NCBI GenBank assembly: GCA_902810745.1
Contig: CADDYW010000008.1
Location: 37,400-101,399 of the forward strand
From: Chloroflexota bacterium
GTDB lineage: Bacteria; Chloroflexota; UBA6077; FW602-bin22; CADDYW01
Length of the DNA: 64,000 bases
Direction: 5' to 3'
Both the position numbers and the translations under genes were made by a program. Shown here in pieces: positions 18,302 to 27,242 of the stretch; the first letter of the stretch is position 1; every line of letters begins with the position of its first letter. The notes beneath the pieces were generated by a model. It did no database searches. It was not told the DNA's origin and worked only from the letters and a program-made list of their open reading frames with translations.

Positions 18302-19642
18302 ATGGGCGAAGTCGCCATCCGTCTCGAAGGGATTGGGAAACGCTATCGGCTCGGCGAGCGCGAGCCGTACCGAGCGCTGCGTGACGCTCTCGCCGAGGCG
18401 ATCGGTAGGCCCCTGCGACGCCTGTCCATGCGCCCGCGTGCTGATACGGCGTCGCCGAGTCGGCCCTCACCGGATGACGGCTGGATCTGGGCCCTGAAGG
18501 ATGTCTCCCTCGAGATCAGACGCGGCGAAGTGGTCGGAATCATCGGGCGCAACGGCGCAGGTAAGAGCACGCTACTGAAGATTCTCGCGCGCATCACCGA
18601 GCCGACGACCGGCCATGGAGAGATCCACGGGCGGGTTGGCGCCCTTCTCGAAGTTGGGACGGGCTTTCACCCCGAGCTAACCGGACGGGAGAATATCTTC
18701 CTCAACGGGGCGATTCTCGGTATGCGTCGGAGCGAGATTCGTCGCAAGTTCGACGAAATCGTCGCTTTTGCCGAGGTCGAGAAGTTCATCGATACACCGG
18801 TGAAACGGTATTCGAGCGGGATGTTCGTGCGGCTGGCGTTCGCCGTCGCGGCCCACCTCGAGACGGAGATCCTCTTGATCGACGAAGTCCTGGCAGTCGG
18901 AGATGCCGCCTTCCAGAGAAAGTGCCTGGGCAAGATGGGTGACGTGGCGAAGCAAGGGCGGACGATACCGTTCGTCAGTCACAACCTGGCGGCGATCCAG
19001 CGGCTCTGCGGGCGTGTCATCTGGCTGGATCAAGGCGTGGTCGTTGACGAGGGTCCTGCTACGAGCGTGGTCTCGCGGTACCTGCGCTCGGCTCTGTCGT
19101 CCCTCACCGAGCGCCTCTGGGATGACATCCGTACCGCACCCGGAACCGAGAAGGTGCGTCTACGCCGCGCCTGCGTCCGACCGGTGACTGGTCGGCCCGA
19201 CGACCAGATTACGACCGAAACTCCGTTCGTCCTGGAATTCGAATACTGGAATCTCGAACCGGATGCTCACCTGAACCTGAGCCTGCATATCTACAACGAT
19301 CAGAGCATCCTGGTCTTCAACGCGCTCCCGGTGCGTGAGACTACCTGGCGCGGCCGCCCGTTCCCGCGAGGCCTCTTCCGCGACCGCTGCTACGTGCCGG
19401 GAAATCTGCTGAATGACGGGGTGCACCGCGTCGAGCTCCTGATCGTGCGGGACGAGGCGAACGTCCTCTTCCAGTACGAAGATGTGCTGATCTTCGACGT
19501 GCACGAAACGGTCGGGGAGCGTGGCGCGTGGTATGGGAAGTGGGCGGGCGCCGTCCGGCCGATGCTCGACTGGACAACCGAGCTCGTCGAGACCGACGCG
19601 CCGAGCCCCCTGGCGTGCGGGGTTTTGAGCGGGCCACGATGA
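18302..19642 (+). CDS. wzt: ABC polysaccharide export ATPase with C-terminal carbohydrate-binding-like domain (Wzt-like)
   Basis: 446 residues. Walker A GRNGAGKST at about 82-90, signature YSSGM near 170-174, Walker B ILLIDE near 190-195 and a switch-His region FVSHN. A ~35-residue insert before the core fold is usual for TagH/Wzt. Residues ~250-446 form a beta-rich extension like the Wzt domain that recognises the O-antigen terminus before export. GTG 18299 lies directly before ATG 18302; ATG preferred. The stop overlaps the next ATG by 4 nt. Confidence 0.9.
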   Translation: MGEVAIRLEGIGKRYRLGEREPYRALRDALAEAIGRPLRRLSMRPRADTASPSRPSPDDGWIWALKDVSLEIRRGEVVGIIGRNGAGKSTLLKILARITEPTTGHGEIHGRVGALLEVGTGFHPELTGRENIFLNGAILGMRRSEIRRKFDEIVAFAEVEKFIDTPVKRYSSGMFVRLAFAVAAHLETEILLIDEVLAVGDAAFQRKCLGKMGDVAKQGRTIPFVSHNLAAIQRLCGRVIWLDQGVVVDEGPATSVVSRYLRSALSSLTERLWDDIRTAPGTEKVRLRRACVRPVTGRPDDQITTETPFVLEFEYWNLEPDAHLNLSLHIYNDQSILVFNALPVRETTWRGRPFPRGLFRDRCYVPGNLLNDGVHRVELLIVRDEANVLFQYEDVLIFDVHETVGERGAWYGKWAGAVRPMLDWTTELVETDAPSPLACGVLSGPR

Positions 19643-20547
19643 ATGGATACGCACACGCACAGTACGCATCTGCGCTGACGCAGTTTGGTCGGCCCCGCCT
19701 CCTTCGTCGGTGTCGTGGCTGGATCCTTGAGCGTGAGATTCCCGGATCTCCGTACCGCGACGGGATGGGCTGCTATCCTCTGTTTGCGTGCGAGGACTGG
19801 TCTCAGCTCGCAGCTGACATTTCGGATCTCGCGGGAGACCTGATTAGCGTCGTGCTGGTCGCCGACCCGTTCGGCGCCTACGACCTTGCCCAGCTCACCC
19901 AGGGTTTTGACCGCGTTGTGCCATTCAAGGAGCACTTCGTCGTCGACCTGAGCTCTCCGCCCAGCGCATTCGTCTCCGACCATCACCGGCGGTACGCGCG
20001 CCAGGCACGAGAGCGAGGCGTCTCGGTCGACGAATGCGCCGAGCCGGTCGCATTTCTGGACGAATGGCTGAACCTCTACGCCTGCCTGATCGAGAGACAC
20101 CGGATCGTGGGAATCCGAGCCTTCTCGCGCGAGGCATTCGCGGCTCATCTTGGCGTGCCCGGGGTCGTGGTGCTCCGAGCGGCTGTCGACACGACGACCG
20201 TCGGGGCGACGATATGGTACGTTCACGGAAACGTCGCCTACTACCATCTTGGCGCCTGGAGTAGCCTGGGATACCAGCTCCGCGCATCTTTTGCGCTGTT
20301 CTGGCATGCGATCGACACCTTCGCGGCGAAAGGCCTGCGCTGGCTGGATCTTGGCGGCGGAGCGGGAATCGCCACGAATGGCGACGATGGCCTGAGCCGA
20401 TTCAAGCGTGGATGGGCCAACGGCACCCGAACGGCCTACTTCTGTGCTCGCATTTTCGACCGACACACGTACGATGCTCTCACGCGAGCACGTGGCATCT
20501 CCGAGACAGAGTACTTCCCGGCCTATCGCCAGGGCGAGTTCGCCTGA
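19639..20547 (+). CDS. FemAB/GNAT-like acyltransferase
   Basis: 302 residues. The segment HHRRYARQARERGVSVDE, then a strand pair (VVVLRAAVDTTTVGATIWYVHG, AYYHLGAWSSLGYQLRAS) and LRWLDLGGG followed by L-S-R-F-K-R-G-W match the GNAT fold found in FemAB/BioF2-like proteins of polysaccharide clusters. It would transfer an acyl or aminoacyl group to an amino sugar, which fits the aminotransferase encoded next. ATG overlaps the Wzt stop (ATGA). The acyl donor is unknown. Confidence 0.72.
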   Translation: MNGYAHAQYASALTQFGRPRLLRRCRGWILEREIPGSPYRDGMGCYPLFACEDWSQLAADISDLAGDLISVVLVADPFGAYDLAQLTQGFDRVVPFKEHFVVDLSSPPSAFVSDHHRRYARQARERGVSVDECAEPVAFLDEWLNLYACLIERHRIVGIRAFSREAFAAHLGVPGVVVLRAAVDTTTVGATIWYVHGNVAYYHLGAWSSLGYQLRASFALFWHAIDTFAAKGLRWLDLGGGAGIATNGDDGLSRFKRGWANGTRTAYFCARIFDRHTYDALTRARGISETEYFPAYRQGEFA

Positions 20548-20701
20548 TCCGTTGCTGGAATCTCCTGCCGATCCCGTCGCGGCGCATCGAAGCAGGCGGA
20601 CCGATCGATCTGCTGCGGATCAGGACCGGCATTCCCCCGGCCACGCGGCACGCCAGAGATGATCACGCGACTGCGGTGACGAGAGACAAGGAGTAAGCAC
20701 T

Positions 20702-21964
20702 GTGAAGCTCAGCCTCGACGATCTGCGGATTTTCGGCGGACCCCTGGCTTTCGACGAGACACAGCACGTGGGACGCCCGAACATCGGCAATCGTGATCGC
20801 CTGCTCGCACGCCTCGACGATCTGCTAGACCGACGCTGGCTCACGAACAACGGCCCCTACGTGCAAGAGTTCGAGCAGAGAATCGCCGATCTGGTCGGTG
20901 TCAAGCATTGCATCGCGACCAGCAACGCGACCGTGGCACTCGAGATCGCGGCGCGCGCGGCGGAGCTGAGTGGCGAGGTCATCATCCCCTCGTTTACCTT
21001 CGTCGCAACCGCGCACGCGCTTCAGTGGATTGGGATCACGCCAGTCTTCTGCGACGTCGAGTCCGAGGGCCCGAATATCGATCCGGACGCCGTGGAAAAG
21101 GCGATCACGCCCGCGACGAGCGGCATCCTCGGCGTCCACGTCTGGGGCAAGCCGTGCGGCGCCGACCGGCTCGGCGAGATCGCCCGTCGATATGGCCTGC
21201 GGCTCCTGTTCGACGCGGCCCACGCCTTCGGCTGCTCCTACCGAGGGCGTATGATCGGTAGCCTTGGCGATGCGGAGGTCTTTAGCTTCCACGCGACCAA
21301 ATGCGTGAACGCGTTCGAGGGCGGAGCCATCGTCACCAACGACGACGGTATCGCAGCCAGGGCTAAGCTGATGCGCAATTTTGGGTTCGCCACCTACGAT
21401 GTCGTAACCAGCCTTGGAATCAATGGAAAGATGACCGAGATCTGCGCCGCGATGGGCCTGACGTCGCTCGAAAGCATGGCGCAGTTCACCAGGATCAACT
21501 ATGACAACTACCGCCAGTATCGCCGCGAGCTTGCCGATCTGCCTGGTATTACCGTGATGGCGTATGACGAGGGCGAGCAGAATAATTACCACTACGTCGT
21601 CATCGAGATCGACGAGCTGACGACTGGCCTCGGCCGCGATGCCTTCCACCAGATTCTGTGGGAGGAGAACGTGCGGGCCCGCCGATACTTCTATCCTGGC
21701 TGCCATCAGCTCGAGCCATACCGCTCGCTTCCACGCTACGCCGACCTCAGCCTTCCGAACACCGAACGCCTTACAGCCCGGGTCCTGTGCCTGCCGTCCG
21801 GCTCGGCGGTCACACCTGGGATTATCTCCGAGATCTGCCAGATTATTCGGCTCGTCGCCACGCACGGCCGCGAGATCCGCGAGCGACTGAGCAGCGGAGA
21901 ATTCCGGACCTCACGCCAGCTCGCCGCGAACCTGACGGCCGTTTCTGGCCCATCGCACGCGTAG
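20702..21964 (+). CDS. DegT/DnrJ/EryC1/StrS-family sugar aminotransferase
   Basis: 420-residue PLP-dependent enzyme making an amino sugar from a nucleotide-linked keto sugar. K200 in SFHATKCVNAFEGG is the Schiff-base lysine and D171 in DAAHAFG binds the PLP ring nitrogen. The N-terminal TSNATVALEIAARA phosphate-binding region is intact. GTG start is preceded by AAGGAG. A 154-bp spacer after the acyltransferase makes this a possible new translational unit. The keto-sugar dehydratase it would need is not obvious in the window unless the epimerase at 1066 supplies it. Confidence 0.87.
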   Translation: MKLSLDDLRIFGGPLAFDETQHVGRPNIGNRDRLLARLDDLLDRRWLTNNGPYVQEFEQRIADLVGVKHCIATSNATVALEIAARAAELSGEVIIPSFTFVATAHALQWIGITPVFCDVESEGPNIDPDAVEKAITPATSGILGVHVWGKPCGADRLGEIARRYGLRLLFDAAHAFGCSYRGRMIGSLGDAEVFSFHATKCVNAFEGGAIVTNDDGIAARAKLMRNFGFATYDVVTSLGINGKMTEICAAMGLTSLESMAQFTRINYDNYRQYRRELADLPGITVMAYDEGEQNNYHYVVIEIDELTTGLGRDAFHQILWEENVRARRYFYPGCHQLEPYRSLPRYADLSLPNTERLTARVLCLPSGSAVTPGIISEICQIIRLVATHGREIRERLSSGEFRTSRQLAANLTAVSGPSHA

Positions 21965-22105
21965 TGTCTTCGCGAGGGAGACGCTTCGGAGAGTGGCCGC
22001 GCGGAGCCATCTTCCCAGAGGCCAGCCCCTAACGACGCCCCTGGCCCTGCACGCGACGCAGCGCACCTGCCTCGATCCACGCTCAGCCACTCGACGGATC
22101 CAGGG

Positions 22106-23077
22106 ATGAATGCACCACGGTCGATGTCGAACGTGAAAGTCAGCGTTCTGATGATCACCTACAACCACGTTCGTTTTGTTGCCCAGGCCATCGAAAGCGT
22201 TCTGGCGCAGAAGACCAGCTTCGCCTACGAGCTCGTCATCGGTGAAGATTGCTCGGTCGACGGGACCCGCGACGTGGTCCGGACGTATCAGGACCGCTAT
22301 CCTGACGTGATCCGTGCGCTGCTACGAGACAGGAATCTCGGCATGATGGATAACCTGATCCAGACCCACTGCGAGTGCCGCGGCCAGTACGTCGCGCTGC
22401 TCGAAGGTGATGATTTCTGGACTACCCCCGACAAGCTGCAGGTCCAGGCAGACTACCTCGACGAGCACCCCGCGTGTGCGATCTGCTTTCACGCGAACTC
22501 TATCCAGTATGAGGACGGACGTCCACCACGCACCTATCTCCCACCTGGGCGGCGCGCGGAGTACAGCATCGAAGACCTCCTCGTCTCCGATCTCATGTAC
22601 ACCTGCTCGGTGATGTACCGTCGGGGTCTCTTCGGCGAGTTTCCAGCCTGGTTCCGTGACCTACCAATGGGCGACTGGCCACTTCACCTTCTCAATGCCC
22701 AGCACGGACAGATCGGCTACATCGATCGCGTTATGTCCACCTACCGCGTTCATCCGGGCGGACTCTGGTCTCGTCTTGGCCGGGTCGAACGCTTGCACTG
22801 GGAGATCCGCGCCTACGAGCTTTTCGCTCGTCACCTCGAACCAAAATACCGCCCCGCGATCCGATCAATGATCGGACGGCGCTACTATCGTCTGGCCGTC
22901 GAGCACGCATCGCGGGGCGAGGTCGTGCAGGCGATCGCCTGCGTTCGGAAGTCGCTGACCGCCTGCCCGTTGAACCGGGAGATCAGGGCTTCCGAGTGGG
23001 GCGGTCTGCTGCTCATTCCATTGAAAAAGGTGTTGCTGAGCCATGGCTCGCCAATCAATCGCCCAGGCAGCGGCTGA
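22106..23077 (+). CDS. GT2 family glycosyltransferase
   Basis: 323 residues. GT-A core VSVLMITYNHVRFVAQAIES, a G-E-D-C-S-V-D-G-T-R-D segment and LEGDDFW as the metal site. The pattern resembles GT2 enzymes of O-antigen/capsule clusters that transfer galactose- or rhamnose-type sugars. Soluble; no membrane helix. ATG 22106 chosen as the first start before the conserved core; 141 bp upstream holds nothing recognisable. The end overlaps the next start by 35 nt if that gene starts at 23043. Confidence 0.87.
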   Translation: MNAPRSMSNVKVSVLMITYNHVRFVAQAIESVLAQKTSFAYELVIGEDCSVDGTRDVVRTYQDRYPDVIRALLRDRNLGMMDNLIQTHCECRGQYVALLEGDDFWTTPDKLQVQADYLDEHPACAICFHANSIQYEDGRPPRTYLPPGRRAEYSIEDLLVSDLMYTCSVMYRRGLFGEFPAWFRDLPMGDWPLHLLNAQHGQIGYIDRVMSTYRVHPGGLWSRLGRVERLHWEIRAYELFARHLEPKYRPAIRSMIGRRYYRLAVEHASRGEVVQAIACVRKSLTACPLNREIRASEWGGLLLIPLKKVLLSHGSPINRPGSG

Positions 23078-24470
23078 AAGCGGTCGCGGCGCTCGGGTGA
23101 CGGTCGCAGGGAGACGAATTCCGACGAAGGAGGTAACGTTCCACCCACACTCGTTCGGCGATCCCGATGGAAGACTGTTCCAGTGGAAAGACGCTCTCTA
23201 CCGTGGAATCAGCCATCGACAGGAGCCGTTGTTCTCGCGTCTGTTCGACGAGGGGCTGATCAGCGCGCTCGTCGAGCGCGGCTTGCTCGTCGAGTCCGAG
23301 GTAGCGCCGCTGATGCTGGACGGCTACGCCATGGTTCTTCGACATCGGTTGATTCCCTTCGTCTCGTATCCCGAGGAGTGGCCACCCGCGATGCTACGGG
23401 ACGCCGCGATCGCCATTCTGGATCTCGCCGTCGAGCTTGCCGTCCGGGGCCTGAGTCTGAAAGACGGGCATCCCTGGAATGTCGTCTTCGACGCGTGCCA
23501 CCCCGTTTACGTGGACATCACCTCCATCGTACCGCTCGACGATCAGCCGGTCTGGCCCGCGTACGACTCCTTCTGCCGATTCGCGTTCCGGCCGCTTCTC
23601 CTCATGGCTCGTGGCCACGAGCGAATCGCCCGGCGTCTCCTTCCTGAGCACGAGGGCGTCAGTGAATCGGAGCTCCGCGCGCTCACCCGTGGCTCGGGCC
23701 TGCCGCTCATCGGCCTGGCGCTGCGGCGGGTTGCGCGAGGCTACCAGACGATGCGCGTCCAGTCCATTGGCCGCCTGCGGTACCGCGAGCCTGATCCGCG
23801 GCAGCGTATCGCCTTCCTCAATCAAACACGCAAACAGATCGAAGCGATCACCTTTCCCGGCTCTCCTGACACCTTTCTCGAGGCGCTGAACCCGTTCGCG
23901 CACGATAGCTGGGCTCTGAAACGTCTCGAGCTCGAAAGAATCCTGGACGAGATCCACCCCGAATCGGTTGTGGACGTCGGAAGCGAGGCAGGGTGGGCCG
24001 CGAGAACCGCGGCACGCGCGGGAAGTAAGGTCATCGCCCTCTGTACGGACTCGCGCAGTGCCACGCAGCTCTACTACGACGCGCGGGGTAGTTCCCTCCC
24101 CATTCTCCCGCTGGTGATGGACTTCACCGACCCAACCCCCTCGCGGGGAATCGACGGTCACTGGGCTATCGCCGCGACTGAGAGACTACGCGGTGATCTC
24201 GTGGTGGCCTCGAGCAGGGTAGTCCGAAGGGCATGGGAGCGTGGCCTCACGGTCGATCAGATCGTCAACGGTCTCGCCGCCTTCGCACGCCGGTGGATAC
24301 TGGTCGAGATCGGACCGGTCGAGCGTCACGATGGGCCGCTGCCGGTAACCGGCGACCGCCCGCCGTACACTGCCGACTCCTTCGCCGAATCGCTGCGCCG
24401 GCGCTTCAGTCGCGTCGATTCCCTGCCAACGCACCAGGAGGGACGGGTACACCTTCTATGCGCCACCTGA
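23043..24470 (+). CDS. NoeA-like two-domain protein: kinase-like N-terminus plus class I methyltransferase
   Basis: 475 residues. The first half has L-S-L-K-D-G-H-P-W-N-V-V-F-D followed by VDITSIVPL, which resembles a protein/aminoglycoside-kinase active-site loop and matches proteins annotated as NoeA-like nodulation/methyltransferase proteins. The second half (from about residue 310) has VVDVGSEAGWAARTAARAG, a class I SAM-binding motif I. Probably methylates a sugar in the glycan. ATG 23043 overlaps the previous gene; GTG 23097 would avoid the overlap and is possible. Confidence 0.66.
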   Translation: MARQSIAQAAAESGRGARVTVAGRRIPTKEVTFHPHSFGDPDGRLFQWKDALYRGISHRQEPLFSRLFDEGLISALVERGLLVESEVAPLMLDGYAMVLRHRLIPFVSYPEEWPPAMLRDAAIAILDLAVELAVRGLSLKDGHPWNVVFDACHPVYVDITSIVPLDDQPVWPAYDSFCRFAFRPLLLMARGHERIARRLLPEHEGVSESELRALTRGSGLPLIGLALRRVARGYQTMRVQSIGRLRYREPDPRQRIAFLNQTRKQIEAITFPGSPDTFLEALNPFAHDSWALKRLELERILDEIHPESVVDVGSEAGWAARTAARAGSKVIALCTDSRSATQLYYDARGSSLPILPLVMDFTDPTPSRGIDGHWAIAATERLRGDLVVASSRVVRRAWERGLTVDQIVNGLAAFARRWILVEIGPVERHDGPLPVTGDRPPYTADSFAESLRRRFSRVDSLPTHQEGRVHLLCAT

Positions 24471-26170
24471 ACGACACGACGGTGCAGGTCAATCGATCGC
24501 TCGCTGGGGCGGCTCCTGGTGAACCCGATGCCAGACCGCTTGTCTCGGCGATCATCATCTTCTGGAATGCCGAACAGTTCATCCAGGAGGCGATCGAAAG
24601 CGTCATTGCCCAGACGTACGATCGCTGGGAGCTCATCCTGGTTGACGACGGCTCGACCGACGCATCCTCCGAGATCGCGACCCGCTACGCCCAGCGCTAC
24701 CCGGATCGCGTGCGATACGTCGAGCACGAGGGGCACCAGAACCGCGGGATGAGCGCGTCGCGCAACCTGGGCATTCAAAGAAGCCACGGCAAGTACATCG
24801 CCTTTCTCGACGCCGACGACGTCTGGCTGCCCACGACCCTTGCCGAGCAGGTCGCCTTGCTCGAAGCTCACCCGGAGGCGGCGATGGTGTACGGTCCGGT
24901 CGAGCGCTGGCATAGCTGGACCGGGGAGCCAGGGGATATCGCACGCGACCACGTCGAAAAGCTCGGCCTCGAGCCGAACCGATTAGTCAAGCCGCCGACA
25001 CTGCTCGCCCTCTTCCTGCGAAATGAAGGTGCCAAGCCCTCTGGCCCGATGGTGCGCCGCGACGTCGTCGAGCGAGTCGGGGGGTTCGAGGAAACGTTCC
25101 GAGGCCGATACGAGGACCAGGTGTTTTGCGCCAAGATCTGCCTGGAATATCCCGTCTACGTCGCGGACCGCTGCTGGTACCGCTATCGCCGACATCCCGC
25201 CTCCTGCTGCTCGGCCGAGCGCGACGGTCAGGGCGACGTCGCGTATCGTGCCGCCAGGCTAAAGTTCCTACGCTGGCTCGCGGGTTACCTCGGGGATCGA
25301 CAGGTTCAGCACCCCGACGTCCGCCGAGCACTCCGAAACGAGTTTTGGAGGATTCGCGCTCCGAGGATCTATCATCTCCTCGAGCTCGTCTATCGTCTCA
25401 CCGTGCAATCGAGCCGTCTGGCGCGGAGCGGCGCGCGAAGGATGATTCCAGCCCCGATCCGGGCCTGGCTCTGGGCACGCTGGCGCGGAAACGAGTACGT
25501 TCCGCCGGTTGGCTGGGTACGCTTCGGAAGCTTGCGGCGCCTTACTCCCATCAGTCGCCGCTGGGGTTTCGATCGCGGTCTGCCCGTCGATCGGTACTAC
25601 ATCGAGCGCTTCCTCGACGCCCATCGCGCGGATATCCGCGGACACGTGCTCGAGATCGGCGACGATACCTATACGACCCGGTTCGGAGGCAGCCGGGTGA
25701 CGAAGAGCGACGTGCTCCACGTTACCGATCACACGCCGAAGACGACGATCCTGGCGGACCTCACCTGCGCCGACGAGATCTCAAGCGACATCTTCGACTG
25801 CATCATCCTCACTCAGACACTGCCCTTCATCTACGACGTACGGCTCGCGGTGCAGACGATCTTTCGCATCCTGAAGCCCGGTGGAGTAGTGCTGGCAACC
25901 CTGCCGGGGATCACACGGATCAGCCGTTCAGACATGACGCGGTGGGGACATTACTGGAGCTTTACGAGCCTCTCGGCGCGACGTCTGTTCGAAGAAGCGT
26001 TCCCGCGCCCCGCTATCGCCTGTGAAGCTCACGGGAATGTTCTGGCCGCGACCGCGTTCCTGTATGGGCTTACCGCTGGCGAGCTGAGCACGCGCGAGCT
26101 TGACGAACACGATCCCGATTACGAGCTCCTGATCACCGTCCGCGCCGTCAAACCCGAGCAGGTGCCGTGA
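24458..26170 (+). CDS. GT2 glycosyltransferase-methyltransferase fusion
   Basis: 570 residues. Residues ~28-300 are a GT2 domain (VSAIIIFWNAEQFIQEAIES, VDDGSTDASS, FLDADDVW). Residues ~390-560 are a SAM methyltransferase-like domain (H-V-L-E-I-G-D-D-T-Y-T, then LADLTCAD and RILKPGGVVLATLPG). The fusion suggests the added sugar is methylated by the same polypeptide, possibly to cap the chain. Its GT2 half is closely related to the stand-alone GT2 at 27243. ATG 24458 overlaps the preceding gene by 13 nt; the open frame extends upstream but lies inside that gene. Confidence 0.82.
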   Translation: MRHLNDTTVQVNRSLAGAAPGEPDARPLVSAIIIFWNAEQFIQEAIESVIAQTYDRWELILVDDGSTDASSEIATRYAQRYPDRVRYVEHEGHQNRGMSASRNLGIQRSHGKYIAFLDADDVWLPTTLAEQVALLEAHPEAAMVYGPVERWHSWTGEPGDIARDHVEKLGLEPNRLVKPPTLLALFLRNEGAKPSGPMVRRDVVERVGGFEETFRGRYEDQVFCAKICLEYPVYVADRCWYRYRRHPASCCSAERDGQGDVAYRAARLKFLRWLAGYLGDRQVQHPDVRRALRNEFWRIRAPRIYHLLELVYRLTVQSSRLARSGARRMIPAPIRAWLWARWRGNEYVPPVGWVRFGSLRRLTPISRRWGFDRGLPVDRYYIERFLDAHRADIRGHVLEIGDDTYTTRFGGSRVTKSDVLHVTDHTPKTTILADLTCADEISSDIFDCIILTQTLPFIYDVRLAVQTIFRILKPGGVVLATLPGITRISRSDMTRWGHYWSFTSLSARRLFEEAFPRPAIACEAHGNVLAATAFLYGLTAGELSTRELDEHDPDYELLITVRAVKPEQVP

Positions 26171-27198
26171 GAGTACCCGTTCCTGCCCTTGCGCGGCCGC
26201 TGGCCGCCGTCGTTCGTCGTCGCGTCTTTGGCACCGCGCTCATCTTGCTCTACCACCGTGTCGCCGACCTGTCGTCGGATCCGTTTCAACTCGCCGTCAC
26301 ACCTCGGCACTTCGCCGAGCACCTGGAGGTCCTTCGGGCAGTCTGCACGCCGGTCACGCTGGCCGACCTCGATCGAAACCCGATCACGGGGCGTGCCCCG
26401 CGACGCCCGATCGCGGTGACATTCGACGATGGCTACGCCGATATCCTGGAGCAGGCCAAACCTCTTCTCGAGCAGTTCGATATCCCGGCCACTGTCTTCG
26501 TAACCAGCGGCTACCTCGGAAGCGCGTCCGGATTCTGGTGGGATGAGCTCGCGGACGCGATCCTGGGGACGGCCATAGTGCCATCCCAGCTCGAGCTGAT
26601 CACGCGGGAGGTGTGCGAAGCTCGGGAAGATCGGACCGAGAAGCAACTCGGAGAGGGCGACTGCTCTCATTCCTCCACGGCCACTCTGGTCGCCGACGAA
26701 GCGGCGTGGCGACAGCGGACGCTCGACTCGCTCTATCAGCATCTGCTGGCTGCTTCGGTCGCCGACCGAGACGCCGCCGTGAAGGCCATCCGCGCGTACG
26801 TCGGCGAGCAGGGGTGTCGGCAATCCTATCGCGTGCTTTCGGCAGCCGACGTGGTTACGCTCGCCAACGGGGGGCTGATCGACGTCGGCGCGCACACGGT
26901 CACGCATCCGCGCCTGGCTACGCTGGCGTTGGACGACCAGCGCAATGAGATTTGGAGAGGGAAGGCGCGTCTCGAAGAGGTGCTCGGGCGCCCGGTCACG
27001 AGCTTCGCGTATCCTCACGGCGCTTATTCGCAGCAGACAATCTCGCTGGTGCGTGAGGCCGGCTTCGAGCGGGCGTGCTCGACAATCCACGACGTTGTCT
27101 GGAGAGGGAGCGATCGCTTTCAGCTCCCACGTTTCCGTGTTCTCGACTGGGATGGCGATATGTTCGCTCGGCGGCTAGATGCCTGGCTCGGCTCCTGA
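26167..27198 (+). CDS. Polysaccharide deacetylase family protein (CE4)
   Basis: 343 residues. T-F-D-D-G-Y at about 85-90 gives the catalytic base and first metal Asp of carbohydrate esterase family 4; G-A-H-T-V-T-H-P-R-L supplies the two metal His residues. N-acetyl groups on an amino sugar are the usual substrate. The N-terminus has only a weak hydrophobic stretch, so it may be cytoplasmic or membrane-associated. GTG overlaps the fusion gene's stop by 4 nt. It is inserted between two closely related GT2 genes. Confidence 0.87.
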   Translation: MRVPVPALARPLAAVVRRRVFGTALILLYHRVADLSSDPFQLAVTPRHFAEHLEVLRAVCTPVTLADLDRNPITGRAPRRPIAVTFDDGYADILEQAKPLLEQFDIPATVFVTSGYLGSASGFWWDELADAILGTAIVPSQLELITREVCEAREDRTEKQLGEGDCSHSSTATLVADEAAWRQRTLDSLYQHLLAASVADRDAAVKAIRAYVGEQGCRQSYRVLSAADVVTLANGGLIDVGAHTVTHPRLATLALDDQRNEIWRGKARLEEVLGRPVTSFAYPHGAYSQQTISLVREAGFERACSTIHDVVWRGSDRFQLPRFRVLDWDGDMFARRLDAWLGS

Positions 27199-27242
27199 GT
27201 CAGCAGCCCCGACCGCCCGTCAAAGCTCGAGTGAAATCGTCG

